A stretch of DNA of 64,000 nucleotides from Ideonella sp. MAG2 (lineage in GTDB: Bacteria; Pseudomonadota; Gammaproteobacteria; Burkholderiales; Burkholderiaceae_C): the NCBI GenBank assembly GCA_004359425.1, contig PTEU01000001.1, positions 222,069 to 286,068 of the forward strand, written 5' to 3'. Below are positions 43,581 to 52,823 of the stretch, one piece after another (the stretch's first letter is position 1; every line of letters begins with the position of its first letter). Position numbers and translations under genes: made by a program. The notes under the pieces are model-generated. The model saw nothing but the letters and a program-made list of their open reading frames with translations, searched no databases and was not told the DNA's origin.

Positions 43581-43973
43581 ACGCGACATGCTCGCGCATC
43601 GAGCGGCCGGGCTCGGCACGCAGTGCCGTGGTGCCGGTGAGCAGCACGCCATCAAAGGCCAAAAGCGCCCCAACAGCGCGCTGGTTGTCCAGCGTCAACT
43701 CATGCTGGTTGGCAAAGTAGTCGGGGTTGATGGTTGCCACCAGCCAGGGGGCCGTCGAGGCCTCGCCATTTAGGCGCAGCAGCACTGGGATAAAGTTCTG
43801 GCTGCTTTGCGGGGGTGTGACGGTGGCACGGTCTAAGGCCCAGGAGCCCAGGTCGCGCCCAGCCATCAAGCGTGGCACCACGCCGCCGTTGGGGCGCTCG
43901 GCCGTGCCCAGTGCGGCCAGGTCCAGCTGCGCTCCCAGGTTGTCGGGCTGGGAACTGGCCGTCACCTTGCCTT
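43398..43973 (-). pseudogene. Duplicated fragment of the sensor-kinase gene (576-bp repeat copy 1)
   Basis: Identical by eye to 45196-45771, in the same orientation, 1798 bp apart. It encodes the periplasmic sensing part of the kinase (GTAERPNGGVVPRLMAGRD and so on) without start or membrane anchors. It is wedged between the 3' end of the chemoreceptor gene and the cut end of the kinase gene, replacing the kinase's ATPase domain. Confidence 0.9.
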
Positions 43974-46159
43974 AGGAAGGCGTCCAGTGGCAAGAGCCCG
44001 GGCTCGTCGCGGTGGAGCCACTTGAACACCACGCCTTGGCCTTTGGCCAAGGGTTCCAACTCGGCGAGCACCTCGCGCACTTGCAGCACCAAGTCGGTGG
44101 GGGCCTTTTGCAAGCCTTGAGCTTCACCATCGAGCTTGGCCACGTCCAACAGGTCATTCACCAGGGCCAGCATGCGCTGGCCGCCCATGTGAATGCGGTC
44201 GAACATGGTGTGCAGGCGGTCCTGATCGTGGCTTTGGTTTAAACCCAGCTCGGAGAAGCCAATGATGGACTGTAGCGGGGTGCGCAGCTCATGCGACATG
44301 TTGGCGATGAACTCGGTCTTGATGCGGTTGGAGTTCTCGGCCGCGTCGCGGGCCAGGCGGGTGGCCCGCTCGGCCTCGCGGAACTCAGTGACATCGACGA
44401 TATTGCCGATGATGCCTGCCGGTGTGCCGTCCACCTGCGTGAAGCTGACCTTGGTGGTGATGGTGTGGCGCAATGCGCCGTCGGCACGGCGGTGTATGCC
44501 CTCACGGCGAATGACCTGGCCGGCATTCAGAGCGGCCAGCTCGGCCTCGGTCTCGGCCGGCTCATCGGCCTGGCCTGCGGCTTGGCCCAGCAGGCACAGC
44601 CCGGTTAGCGCCGTCCAGGCCTTGTTGACCATCACCAATCGGCCCAGCTCATCTTTGACAAAAATGGGGGTGGGCGTGGCCTCAATCAGTTGGGCCGTGA
44701 AGTCCAGTTGTGCTTGCAGGCGGCGGCGGGCGCTTTCGCGGGCTGACACGTCGGCCCCAAAGCCGGCAAAGCCTTGCAGGCTGCCATCCGGGCCGTGCAG
44801 GGCGGAGAGGCTCAACTCCATGGGCAGGCCCAAGCCCGACGCCATGCTCAGCTCTACCGCCAGCGGGGCCTGAGGGCCGCGCGCAGCCTGGCCGATGAGC
44901 TGGCCCACCGCAGCGCGGTCGCGCTCCACCACCAGGTGGTGCAAGGGCACGCCCAAGGCCTCTTCGTCGGGCCGCTGGGTAATCTGCTGCCAACGCGGAT
45001 TCACATAGCTCACGCGGCCCGAGGCGTCGGTGCGGAAGATCCATTCGCGCACGCCTTCAATCAGCACCCGCAGCTCACGCTCGCTTTCCACCACGCGCTC
45101 GTTGGCCGCGTCAAGCTCACGGGTCACTTGTTCGTGGCTGCGCAGGCTGCGGGCGGCCAAAGAGGCGAGCGCCAATATCACCAGACTCACCACCAAGGCC
45201 ACCCCGCTGGCTGCCCGGGTCAGCGGCCAGATGTCAGCAATGGCTTGGTCGTAGGGCTGTTCCACCATCACCACCAAAGGCTGGCGGCGCAGGCTGCGAA
45301 AGGCGAGTACGGCAGGGTGGCCATCCAGGCCCCTGTCGATCAGGCTGGCGCTCTCTTTGGCGGGCAGAAACTGTTTGAACGCGACATGCTCGCGCATCGA
45401 GCGGCCGGGCTCGGCACGCAGTGCCGTGGTGCCGGTGAGCAGCACGCCATCAAAGGCCAAAAGCGCCCCAACAGCGCGCTGGTTGTCCAGCGTCAACTCA
45501 TGCTGGTTGGCAAAGTAGTCGGGGTTGATGGTTGCCACCAGCCAGGGGGCCGTCGAGGCCTCGCCATTTAGGCGCAGCAGCACTGGGATAAAGTTCTGGC
45601 TGCTTTGCGGGGGTGTGACGGTGGCACGGTCTAAGGCCCAGGAGCCCAGGTCGCGCCCAGCCATCAAGCGTGGCACCACGCCGCCGTTGGGGCGCTCGGC
45701 CGTGCCCAGTGCGGCCAGGTCCAGCTGCGCTCCCAGGTTGTCGGGCTGGGAACTGGCCGTCACCTTGCCTTGGGGGCTGACCAGCGAGAGGCTGCGCACA
45801 AAGGGTAGGCCTTGTAGCAGCGTGACCATGGTCCGGCTCAAGCTCTCCGTTGGGGGCCTGTGCAGACCGTCGTCACCCTTGAGATGCTGGGGATGCGAGG
45901 CAGCGTCTTGCGCCAAAGTGTCTTGCACCGCGCTCAGCACCACATCCACCGTGCTGAAGGCGCGGTTGGCGTGGTCTTCTAGGGCCCGAGCGTTCAAGGT
46001 GGCGCGCTCTAAGGCACGGTTTTCCAGCTCGCGGAGTTGGATGAGAACAAAGCTCACCACAGCCAGCAGCATGCAGCCCAGCAAGAAGAAGCCTGCCCAC
46101 CAGGCGGTGCGCTCGGTCAACCACTTAGGCAGGGCAGCGCGCTTGGCCCGCGCTCTCAT
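43974..46159 (-). pseudogene. Sensor histidine kinase, truncated before its ATPase domain
   Basis: The start ATG 46159 overlaps the solute-binding protein's stop by 4 bp. It has a transmembrane helix (WAGFFLLGCMLLAVVSFVLI), an extracytoplasmic dCache-like domain (about 55-320), a second helix (VVSLVILALASLAARSL), then two PAS domains (EWIFRTDASGRVSYVNPRW and FVKDELGRLVMVNKAW) and a HisKA domain with EFIANMSHELRTPLQ (His about 620). After residue ~728 (LLPLDAFL) the sequence switches to the repeated fragment out of frame, so the catalytic ATPase domain with its N, G1 and G2 boxes is missing. As written it cannot autophosphorylate. Confidence 0.88.
45196..45771. repeat. 576-bp direct repeat, copy 2 (native position in the kinase gene)
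   Basis: Partner of 43398-43973. It covers the kinase's extracytoplasmic domain between the two membrane helices. Exact identity implies a very recent duplication or an assembly artefact. Confidence 0.93.
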
Positions 46160-46760
46160 GGCCTGATCACGATCTCGCTCAGGCCGGCGCGCTTGGCAGC
46201 AGCGTCGAGACGGCCGTCCTTTTTGATACGGGCGACAAATTCGTCCACCTTTTTCAGCCACGCATCGTCACCCGGTTTGACGGCATAGGCATAGGGCAGG
46301 ACGTTGAACGGCTGCGGTGGGGACACCAGCTTGGCCCAATCGGCGTTGTCCAAGAGGCGGCGGCTGTAGGGGTAGTCTGTCATGAAGACATCAACGCGCC
46401 CGGACTCCAGCTCCTGCTCCCGCGTTTGGGGCGGCTTGACGACCACCATCTTGGCTTGCTTCAGGGCTGCGGCCATCACCGGCTCCATAAAGGTGCCTGC
46501 CTGCACGGCCACCAGCACGCCGGGCTTGTCGATGTCAGCCCATTGTTTGACGGTGCGGTTGGAGCGGGTGGTCACGCCGTAGATATCGCTTTGAAGATAG
46601 GGCTGGCTAAAGCGCAACACCTTGGCGCGGGCAGGCAGCACGCCCACGGCGAACATGGCCACATCGCATTTGTCGGTGCTCAGGTCGTCAACCAACTTGG
46701 CAAACGAGGAGTCCACATACTGGATCTTGCTGCCCAAATCCACCCAGCCCTTGCCTGCCG
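46156..46760 (-). pseudogene. Periplasmic solute-binding protein (family 3), N-terminally truncated
   Basis: About 200 residues of the C-terminal part of a family-3 binding protein: IQYVDSSFAKLVDDLSTDKC, DVAMFAVGVLPARAKVLRFS, VLVAVQAGTFMEPVMAAAL and the tail LDAAAKRAGLSEIVIRP. The signal peptide and first lobe (some 70-100 residues) are absent. The frame upstream of about 46760 is the antisense of the DUF3422 gene. It precedes the sensor kinase gene with a 4-bp overlap, so it probably supplied ligand information to that kinase. Confidence 0.85.
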
Positions 46761-48074
46761 CCCGCAGACGCTCTGCGGACCGAGCTGCACAACGAGGTTC
46801 ATGCGCGCCCTCCTGCGCGCATCCGCCTGCCCGCGTTGGTGGTGCTGGTGGTGGTGTTGAACGATGCGGTGAGCCGTGAGCAGGAGTGGGCCCACCTGTG
46901 CCGCTTGCCTGGCCAGGAGGGGCTTTCCTTGGAGGCCTTGCAAGGCAACTTCTTGCGCCTACGGCTGAGCGGCCATACCTTGAAGTGGGAGCGGCATAGC
47001 GAATACACCCGCTATGTGCTGGTGCAGCCCTTGCCTGAGGGCGTGGGCTTGGGGGCGGTGCAGCCTGACTTGCTCTCGGGCATGTTGCTGAGCCGCGAGT
47101 GGTTGGCACAGATTCCCGGGCGCACCATGGCGGCGGTGCAAACCGTGATGGTGGAACACCCGCTGGACGACGCCCCGGCGGCCTTGGCCTTGGCCCAGCG
47201 CTGGCTGGGCGGTGGGACCGTGGTGGCCTCGCTGATGGGCCACGGCCATTCCTTGGCTGTGACCAAATTCAAGCTGCGCGACGATGGCTTTGAACGCATG
47301 TTGGTGCTCATGCCCCCAGGCACCACCGAGACCCGTGCGGGCCGTGTGGCCCAGCGCTTGTTGGAGCTGGAAATCTATAGGCTGATGGCCTTGCGCGGCC
47401 TGCCGGTGGCCAAGAGCCTGGCTGCGCCCTTGGCGGAGGCGGAGCAGGCGCTGGCCGATGTCACCGCCCGGTTAGAGGGCCATCAGGACTCCGAGCAAGT
47501 GCTGCTGGACACGCTGATCAGCGTGGCGGCCAAGGTGGAGCGGGCCACCGCAGCATCCATGTATCGCTTCTCGGCCACCGAGGCCTACGATGGCCTGGTG
47601 CGCCAGCGCATTACCGAGCTGCGCGAAAAGGCCATTCCGGGCACTCAAACACTCGGAGAGTTCATGCAGCGGCGGCTTTCACCCGCCATGGCCACCGTGG
47701 CGGCCACCGCCCAGCGCCTGAATGCGCTCTCAGCCCGTATTGAACGCGCCAGCAGCCTGCTGCGCACGCGGGTGGACATTGCCACCGAGCAGCAAAACCA
47801 GCAGCTCTTGGCCAAGCTGACGCGAGGCCAAGAGCTGCAACTTAATTTGCAGAGCACGGTGGAGGGCTTGTCGATTGCCGCCATCTCCTACTACGTGATC
47901 AGCCTGGTGCTGTATGGCGGCAAGGCTGCCAAGGCCGCTGGGCTGCCGCTCAACCCTGAGATGCTGGCCGGGGCCTCCATTCCGCTGGTGCTGTGGGCGG
48001 TGTGGAAGGCCACGCAGCGGGTGCATGCGCGGCTGCATGGCTCCTCAGGTGGCCATAAAGGGCCGCAACCGTAA
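46755..48074 (+). CDS. DUF3422 family protein, 5' end cut
   Basis: The homology starts at LPPADALRTELHNEVHARPP (from 46755), the usual N-terminal block of DUF3422, but no start codon lies just before it; the first in-frame start is a TTG at 46836 inside the domain. The rest is complete: GRTMAAVQTVMVEHPLDDAP, RVAQRLLELEIYRLMALRGLP, a long helical region and two C-terminal membrane helices (SIAAISYYVISLVLYGG and MLAGASIPLVLWAVW). The function of DUF3422 is unknown. Only a few N-terminal residues are missing, but the promoter has gone as well, because the joint abuts the truncated binding-protein gene. Confidence 0.85.
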   Translation: MPPADALRTELHNEVHARPPARIRLPALVVLVVVLNDAVSREQEWAHLCRLPGQEGLSLEALQGNFLRLRLSGHTLKWERHSEYTRYVLVQPLPEGVGLGAVQPDLLSGMLLSREWLAQIPGRTMAAVQTVMVEHPLDDAPAALALAQRWLGGGTVVASLMGHGHSLAVTKFKLRDDGFERMLVLMPPGTTETRAGRVAQRLLELEIYRLMALRGLPVAKSLAAPLAEAEQALADVTARLEGHQDSEQVLLDTLISVAAKVERATAASMYRFSATEAYDGLVRQRITELREKAIPGTQTLGEFMQRRLSPAMATVAATAQRLNALSARIERASSLLRTRVDIATEQQNQQLLAKLTRGQELQLNLQSTVEGLSIAAISYYVISLVLYGGKAAKAAGLPLNPEMLAGASIPLVLWAVWKATQRVHARLHGSSGGHKGPQP

Positions 48075-48087
48075 AGGCTGCAGGGGC

Positions 48088-48501
48088 TCAGGGTTTGATG
48101 TAGCCAAAGCCCTGAGTCTGTAGCCGGGCAATGCGCACCACACCCGAGGGTGTGAAATTGGCCTCTTGAATGAACTGCTCTTTCTTGAGGTTGCGGTTCT
48201 TCAGAGTGATCTCGCAGACCTCAAAGCTCACGCCGCGCGCCACCAAGGCCGAGACCAAGGCGTCATAGGCATTGCCATTGCGGTCCTTGGCACCTTCCAT
48301 CAAAAAGTCCACACCCTCGCCATGGCTCACCACGGTGATCTTGGCGCTGGGGTCCACATCAAGGTGGTTGCGCAGATTGCGCAGGCCGGAGAGGGCCTGG
48401 CTGGCGGCGTCATTGATGTGATAGACCACTTTGTCTTGCGCCCAGCTCAGGCTGCAGCTGGCCGCCAGCAGGCTGGCCAGCACCATCGATTTCACGTTCA
48501 T
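48088..48501 (-). CDS. DsrE-like periplasmic protein
   Basis: A 137-residue protein from ATG 48501. A signal peptide (MVLASLLAASCSLSWA) is followed by a DsrE/DsrF-type fold: KVVYHINDAASQALSGLRNL, KITVVSHGEGVDFLMEG and LVARGVSFEVCEITLKNR, with the single cysteine at the DsrE-type position. It is probably periplasmic and may take part in sulfur-relay or thiol chemistry. A 12-bp palindrome lies 44 bp upstream. Confidence 0.85.
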   Translation of the reverse strand: MNVKSMVLASLLAASCSLSWAQDKVVYHINDAASQALSGLRNLRNHLDVDPSAKITVVSHGEGVDFLMEGAKDRNGNAYDALVSALVARGVSFEVCEITLKNRNLKKEQFIQEANFTPSGVVRIARLQTQGFGYIKP

Positions 48502-48544
48502 GGAAGACTCCGGTGTGAGTGAGGTCAAGTTGTATAAGTCAAGA

Positions 48545-48556
48545 ATGATGCATCAT
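48545..48556. promoter_or_regulatory. 12-bp palindrome ATGATGCATCAT
   Basis: A perfect palindrome in the AT-rich gap between the DsrE-like gene (start 48501) and the divergent TDT fragment (start 48616). It is well placed as an operator for one or both. No regulator is identified. Confidence 0.4.
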
Positions 48557-48615
48557 ACAGACCTGCCGCCTCCTCACTCTGTGCGGACAAGCTCCTCGTT
48601 TCCTCACCTGCGCTC

Positions 48616-48708
48616 ATGACCGCTGCCAACGCCCCGCTGAAGTTCCTCCATCCCGGCTGGTTCACCCTGGTCATGGGTCTGGGCGGTCTCTCGCTGGCCT
48701 GGCACCGA
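48616..48708 (+). pseudogene. 5' fragment of a SLAC1/TehA-type (TDT) transporter gene
   Basis: The frame from ATG 48616 encodes about 31 residues, APLKFLHPGWFTLVMGLGGL, then SLAWHR. This is the N-terminus and first membrane helix of TDT (tellurite/C4-dicarboxylate, SLAC1) proteins. After about 48708 the sequence changes to an unrelated G/C-rich stretch leading to the protease gene. The remaining nine helices are missing. Confidence 0.7.
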
Positions 48709-48851
48709 GGGTGCTTCCCTTGTCCTCAGGGTGGGGCGAGTGGCGGGATGGGCGAAGAATCTGCGCCATTCGCCACCCATTGTGGCGAAGCGGCGAGACC
48801 CCAGCCCTGGCTTGGCGGTGTCGCCATCCATCAACCCGGAGAGGACCCACC

Positions 48852-49967
48852 ATGAACTTCAAGTTACACCCCCTCGTTGCAGGCGTTGCCCTGCTGGCCG
48901 CCACCCTGAGCCATGCGGCCGACAGCCCCGATATCAAGTCGCTGCGTGTGACCGCTACCGAGGCCAAGGGCTTGACCCTGGCCGAGCGCGAATCGGCCAA
49001 AACCCTGATGCCCCGCGTCAATATGCTGCCCGACGCCGTGTTTGACTACACCGCAGCAGCCAACAAGGCTGCGGTGGGCAAGGGCCAGGGCCAGCTTGGC
49101 TCCAAGGGCGGGGCCAAGGCCGACCACCTCTTCCAGGTGGAGTCTGCCGCGCCCGGCGCTCAAGACGGCTCCATCAGCCCCGATGCCGTGGGCACAGGCG
49201 GTCTGCAATTCACCTCCTCGCGTGTTTCGCCCAAGACCTTGGACACCACCTTTCCAGTGCGCACCGTGGGCAAGCTCTACTTCAAGATTGGCTCTAGCAC
49301 CTATATGTGCACCGGGTCCGTCATCAAGCCGGGCGTGGTGCTGACGGCTGGCCATTGCGTCCACAGCGGCAATGCCTCGTCCACCGGTTGGTACAACAGC
49401 TTTGAGTTCATCCCCGGCTATCGCAAAGTCGGCACCACCATCACCAAGCCCTATGGCTCTTGGACCAACTACGTCACCATGTACACCAGCACCGACTGGT
49501 ACAACAGCGGCGGTGCAGTGCCCAATGCCGGTGACTGGGCGCTGATCGTCTTCAACAAGGACGCCAGCAACAAGCGCGTGGGCGACTACACCGGTTGGCT
49601 GGGTTGGGCCTATCCGTCCATGATTGGTAAACACATGACAGTGCTGGGCTACCCCGGCAACCACGACTTGGGTGGCCAGTTGCATCGCGTCGACAGCATG
49701 GTGACCGACTATGGCTCGCTGAACACCGGCACCTATGGCTCAGACATGCAAGGCGGCTCCAGCGGTGGCCCCAATGTGCTGAACTGGCGCGTGGACTACA
49801 CCGACAGCAGCACCTTGCCATCTGAAAACTGGGGCAATGTGGCCACCAGCGTGGTGTCTTGGGGCTACGTCTCTACGACACCCAAGGTCCAGGGGGGCTC
49901 TCAGTTCAACGGTGTCTTCGCCAATATGGTGAACGCCGCATGCACGTCCTACCCATGGGCTTGCTGA
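48852..49967 (+). CDS. Secreted trypsin-like serine protease
   Basis: A 371-residue protein from ATG 48852. A signal peptide (VAGVALLAATLSHA) and a pro-region to about residue 135 precede an S1-fold domain. The triad is His168 in LTAGHCVHS, Asp228 in NAGDWALIVF and Ser304 in MQGGSSGGPNV. The layout resembles glutamyl-endopeptidase-like secreted proteases. It is likely exported and self-processed. A strong terminator follows. The region before the start contains the joint with the TDT fragment, so part of the native promoter may be missing. Confidence 0.92.
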   Translation: MNFKLHPLVAGVALLAATLSHAADSPDIKSLRVTATEAKGLTLAERESAKTLMPRVNMLPDAVFDYTAAANKAAVGKGQGQLGSKGGAKADHLFQVESAAPGAQDGSISPDAVGTGGLQFTSSRVSPKTLDTTFPVRTVGKLYFKIGSSTYMCTGSVIKPGVVLTAGHCVHSGNASSTGWYNSFEFIPGYRKVGTTITKPYGSWTNYVTMYTSTDWYNSGGAVPNAGDWALIVFNKDASNKRVGDYTGWLGWAYPSMIGKHMTVLGYPGNHDLGGQLHRVDSMVTDYGSLNTGTYGSDMQGGSSGGPNVLNWRVDYTDSSTLPSENWGNVATSVVSWGYVSTTPKVQGGSQFNGVFANMVNAACTSYPWAC

Positions 49968-49988
49968 GTTGGGTTGAGCCTGACCACC

Positions 49989-50015
49989 AGGGGCGGCCAA
50001 GGCCGCCCCTTTTTT
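49989..50015 (+). terminator. Factor-independent terminator after the protease gene
   Basis: Stem AGGGGCGGCC / GGCCGCCCCT (10 bp) with a minimal loop, followed by six Ts; 22 bp past the protease stop. Confidence 0.92.
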
Positions 50016-50051
50016 GCGCCCTGGGTACCAAGCGACGCCACGCCAAAGCAC

Positions 50052-50657
50052 TCAGCGTTGCGCTACGGTGACGAGCTGCGGTGAGTCGAACATGGCCACC
50101 GGCGACACCACAGGCTCGTTCATGGGCACTTTGTCGCCGTAGCGCTCTTTCATCTTCTGCTGCACCGCAGGGTCATCGAGCTTGAAGTCTTTGATGCGCT
50201 GTTGCTCGCCAATCGTCACGCCCAGGGCGCGCTGGTACACCTTCCACACCAGCTCCGAGCAGTAAATGCGCTCATCCGACCACTCAAACGTCAGGTCATA
50301 AGGCCGGCCCACCAAGGCCTGCCCTTGTTGTGCCAGTTTCTTGAGGGCCGCAGGCGTCAGCACGCGGTCCGCGTCACGCAGGCGCTTGACGACAATATGG
50401 CCGCCCACCCCGCGCGCCGTCCAGGTGGCCAGCGGGGTGTAGCCCACCTTGCCAGCAGCCTCCAATACATAAGGCTTGCCGCCGCGCATGAACACCATGC
50501 CCATATGGCTGTACTTGGAGCCGGTGGCACGCTGCACCGCCACACTTTGCGCCGAGCGCGAGGTCTGAAAAACAATGTCGCCGTCTTGCACTGTCAAGGG
50601 CGCAGCAAGGGCCGTGATGCAGGCCCCTGAAAGAACCAATCCAGTCAAAGTTTTCAT
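50052..50657 (-). CDS. YiiX-type NlpC/P60-like cysteine hydrolase
   Basis: A 201-residue protein from ATG 50657. A signal peptide (TGLVLSGACITALA) precedes a permuted papain-like domain. The family motifs are QDGDIVFQTS, the histidine in SKYSHMGMVF, PYDLTFEW and the nucleophile cysteine in RIYCSELVW. E. coli YiiX is the named relative. It is likely a periplasmic hydrolase acting on cell-wall or lipid amide bonds. It follows the methyltransferase fragment on the same strand. Confidence 0.9.
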   Translation of the reverse strand: MKTLTGLVLSGACITALAAPLTVQDGDIVFQTSRSAQSVAVQRATGSKYSHMGMVFMRGGKPYVLEAAGKVGYTPLATWTARGVGGHIVVKRLRDADRVLTPAALKKLAQQGQALVGRPYDLTFEWSDERIYCSELVWKVYQRALGVTIGEQQRIKDFKLDDPAVQQKMKERYGDKVPMNEPVVSPVAMFDSPQLVTVAQR

Positions 50658-50664
50658 AGAGTCT

Positions 50665-51238
50665 TCACGCCAAGGAATGGTGAGCAGGCGCTCGCTGTTT
50701 GCGTGCTGTATGAATCGCCACAATCCCCAAAGATAGCCGCTCAAAAGACACGTCTTCAAATCCCATGGCGCTCAGCTCGTCCGCCAACTGCTCGGCGCTG
50801 GGGAACTCTCGTATGCCTTGCAACAGATATTTGTAAGCCGACGCATCACCGCCCGTGGCGATCCAGCCCAGCATCGGCATGCACAAGGACATATAGGCCA
50901 AGTAAAGGCGATGGACCCAGGACCAGCGAATGTTAGAGGCCTCTAGAACGATCAGACGACCGCCCGGCTTCAGCACACGCCAAGCCTCCTGCAGCACGGT
51001 TTGACGCTGGCAGATTTTGAGCGCCAGTGAGAGCGAGTATGCATCCACACTGGCATCAGGAATGCCCTGCATGTCTTGCGCATCCAGGGTTCTCAAACTC
51101 ACAGCAGCGCTGTGCTTTTGCAGCCGCCGCTCGGCGATGGCCAACATGCGGGGGCTCAGGTCTGCGGCCATGATGTGACGCCGCCCGCCTTGCACTTGGG
51201 GCAATACCCGCAAGATGATGTCGCCGGTTCCAGCGGCC
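50665..51238 (-). pseudogene. UbiE/COQ5-like methyltransferase, N-terminally truncated
   Basis: The coding character begins at AAGTGDIILRVLPQ, which is the middle of SAM-binding motif I, and continues with MAADLSPRMLAIAERRL, the post-I acidic position, SLALKICQRQTVLQEAWRVL and VLKPGGRLIVLEAS, as in ubiquinone/menaquinone-type C-methyltransferases. The upstream ~50-60 residues are missing, and the frame runs backwards into the ABC exporter gene. The two genes share a joint at 51230-51238. Confidence 0.85.
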
Positions 51239-52696
51239 TTTGGGGTCCGAGAGGTTCTGGATGAAGCCATGCGCCTCGGCCCGCTGCGCGGCGGCCACCA
51301 TGGCCGCGTCGTCGGCATCAGGGCGGCCATAAGCCAGGTTGTCGCGCACCGAACGGTGCAGCAGCGAGGTGTCCTGCGTCACCATGCCCACTTGCGCGCG
51401 CAGGCTGTCTTGGGTGACCTGGGCAATGTCTTGGCCGTCAATCAAGATGCGGCCCGCGCGCAGGTCATGAAAGCGCAGCAACAGATTCACCAGCGTCGAT
51501 TTGCCCGCACCTGAGCGGCCGACTACACCGATCTTTTCGCCGGGGCGGATGGTGAGATTCAGGGTGTCGATGACCTTGGGGCCGTCGCCATAGGCAAAGC
51601 TGACGGCTTCAAAGCTGACCTCGCCGCGTTTCACGTCCAAGGCACGGGCTTGCGGCGCATCCAACACCGTGGGCGCTTTGGAGAAAATGTCCATGCCGTC
51701 TTGCACCGTGCCGATGTTCTCGAACAGCGAGGCCATCTCCCACATCACCCAGTGCGAGATGCCATTCATGCGCAGCGCCATGGCGGTGGCAGCGGCCACC
51801 GCGCCCACGCCCACCTCGCCTCGTGACCACAGCCACAGGCCCATGGCCGCGCTGCCCGCAATCAAGCCCACACTCAGGCTTTGGATGGTCACTTCCAAGC
51901 CCGTGGACAGGCGCATTTGCGCATAGGCCGTGCCCATGAACTCCTGCATGGCATTGCGCGCATAGAGCGCCTCGCGCCGCGTGTGCGAGAACAGCTTGAC
52001 GGTGGCGATGTTGGTGTAGGCATCGGCCACCCGGCCGGTCATCAGCGAGCGTGCATCCGCCTGGGCTTGGCCCACGCGGGCCAGGCGCGGCACAAAGTAG
52101 CGCAGCGCCACCAAGTACAGCCCCAGCCAGACCATGAAGGGCAGCATCATGGTGGTGGAAAAGCCCGCCACGATGACCACCATGGTGCCAAAGTAGATCA
52201 GCACATAGACCAGGATGTCGGCCAGCGTCATCACGGTGTCGCGCACGGCCAGTGCGGTCTGCATCACCTTGGTGGCCACACGGCCGGCAAACTCGTCTTG
52301 GTAAAAGGCCAGGCTTTGCGCCAGCATTTGCCGGTGGAACATCCAGCGCAGCCGCATCGGGAAGTTGGCATGCAGGGCTTGGTATTTGGACAGCGCCCAC
52401 ACAGCCAACAGCAAAGGGCTGGCCAAGACGGCCGCGCCCATCCACAGTACATTGGTCTGGTGCTCAGCCCACCAGGTGGCCGGGTTGGCACCGGCCAGGC
52501 CGTCGACGATCTCACCCATGAAGGCGAACATCAGGGCTTCAAAAATCCCGATGGCAGCCGTCAGCAAGGCCAGCACAGCAATATGGCGGCGCATGCCTGC
52601 GGTGCAGGCCCAAATAAAGCGGCCCAGGCCCTTGGGGGGCACGGGCGGCAGTTCGTCAGGAAAGGGGGCGATCAGGCGTTCAAATAAGGCAAACAC
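51231..52696 (-). pseudogene. ABC exporter (membrane + ATPase), truncated before the signature motif
   Basis: A half-size exporter starting at ATG 52696. Six helices in the membrane domain (about 1-320) include QDEFAGRVATKVMQTALAVR. The ATPase domain has Walker A VVGRSGAGKSTLVNLLLRF and the Q-loop in VGMVTQDTSLLHRSVRDN. At about residue 488 (HGFIQNLSDPKGR) homology stops; the LSGGQ signature, Walker B, D-loop and H-loop are missing. The frame then reads through the methyltransferase gene out of phase. It would not hydrolyse ATP as written. Confidence 0.88.
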
Positions 52697-52823
52697 GGTG
52701 GCTCTGCGTTGGCATGCAAGCCCCCGACGTTAGCCCAATTCGGGGCCAGTCACTGGAGCATGCCCTGCCTACAATCAACACCTCTTTGTTTTGTCCGGTG
52801 CGGCACGCACCGCCCGCTGTACC

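Noticed and set aside
46836..47109. Minus-strand N-terminal extension of the binding protein to 47109
   Set aside because: That part is antisense to the well-conserved DUF3422 sequence and has no signal peptide.
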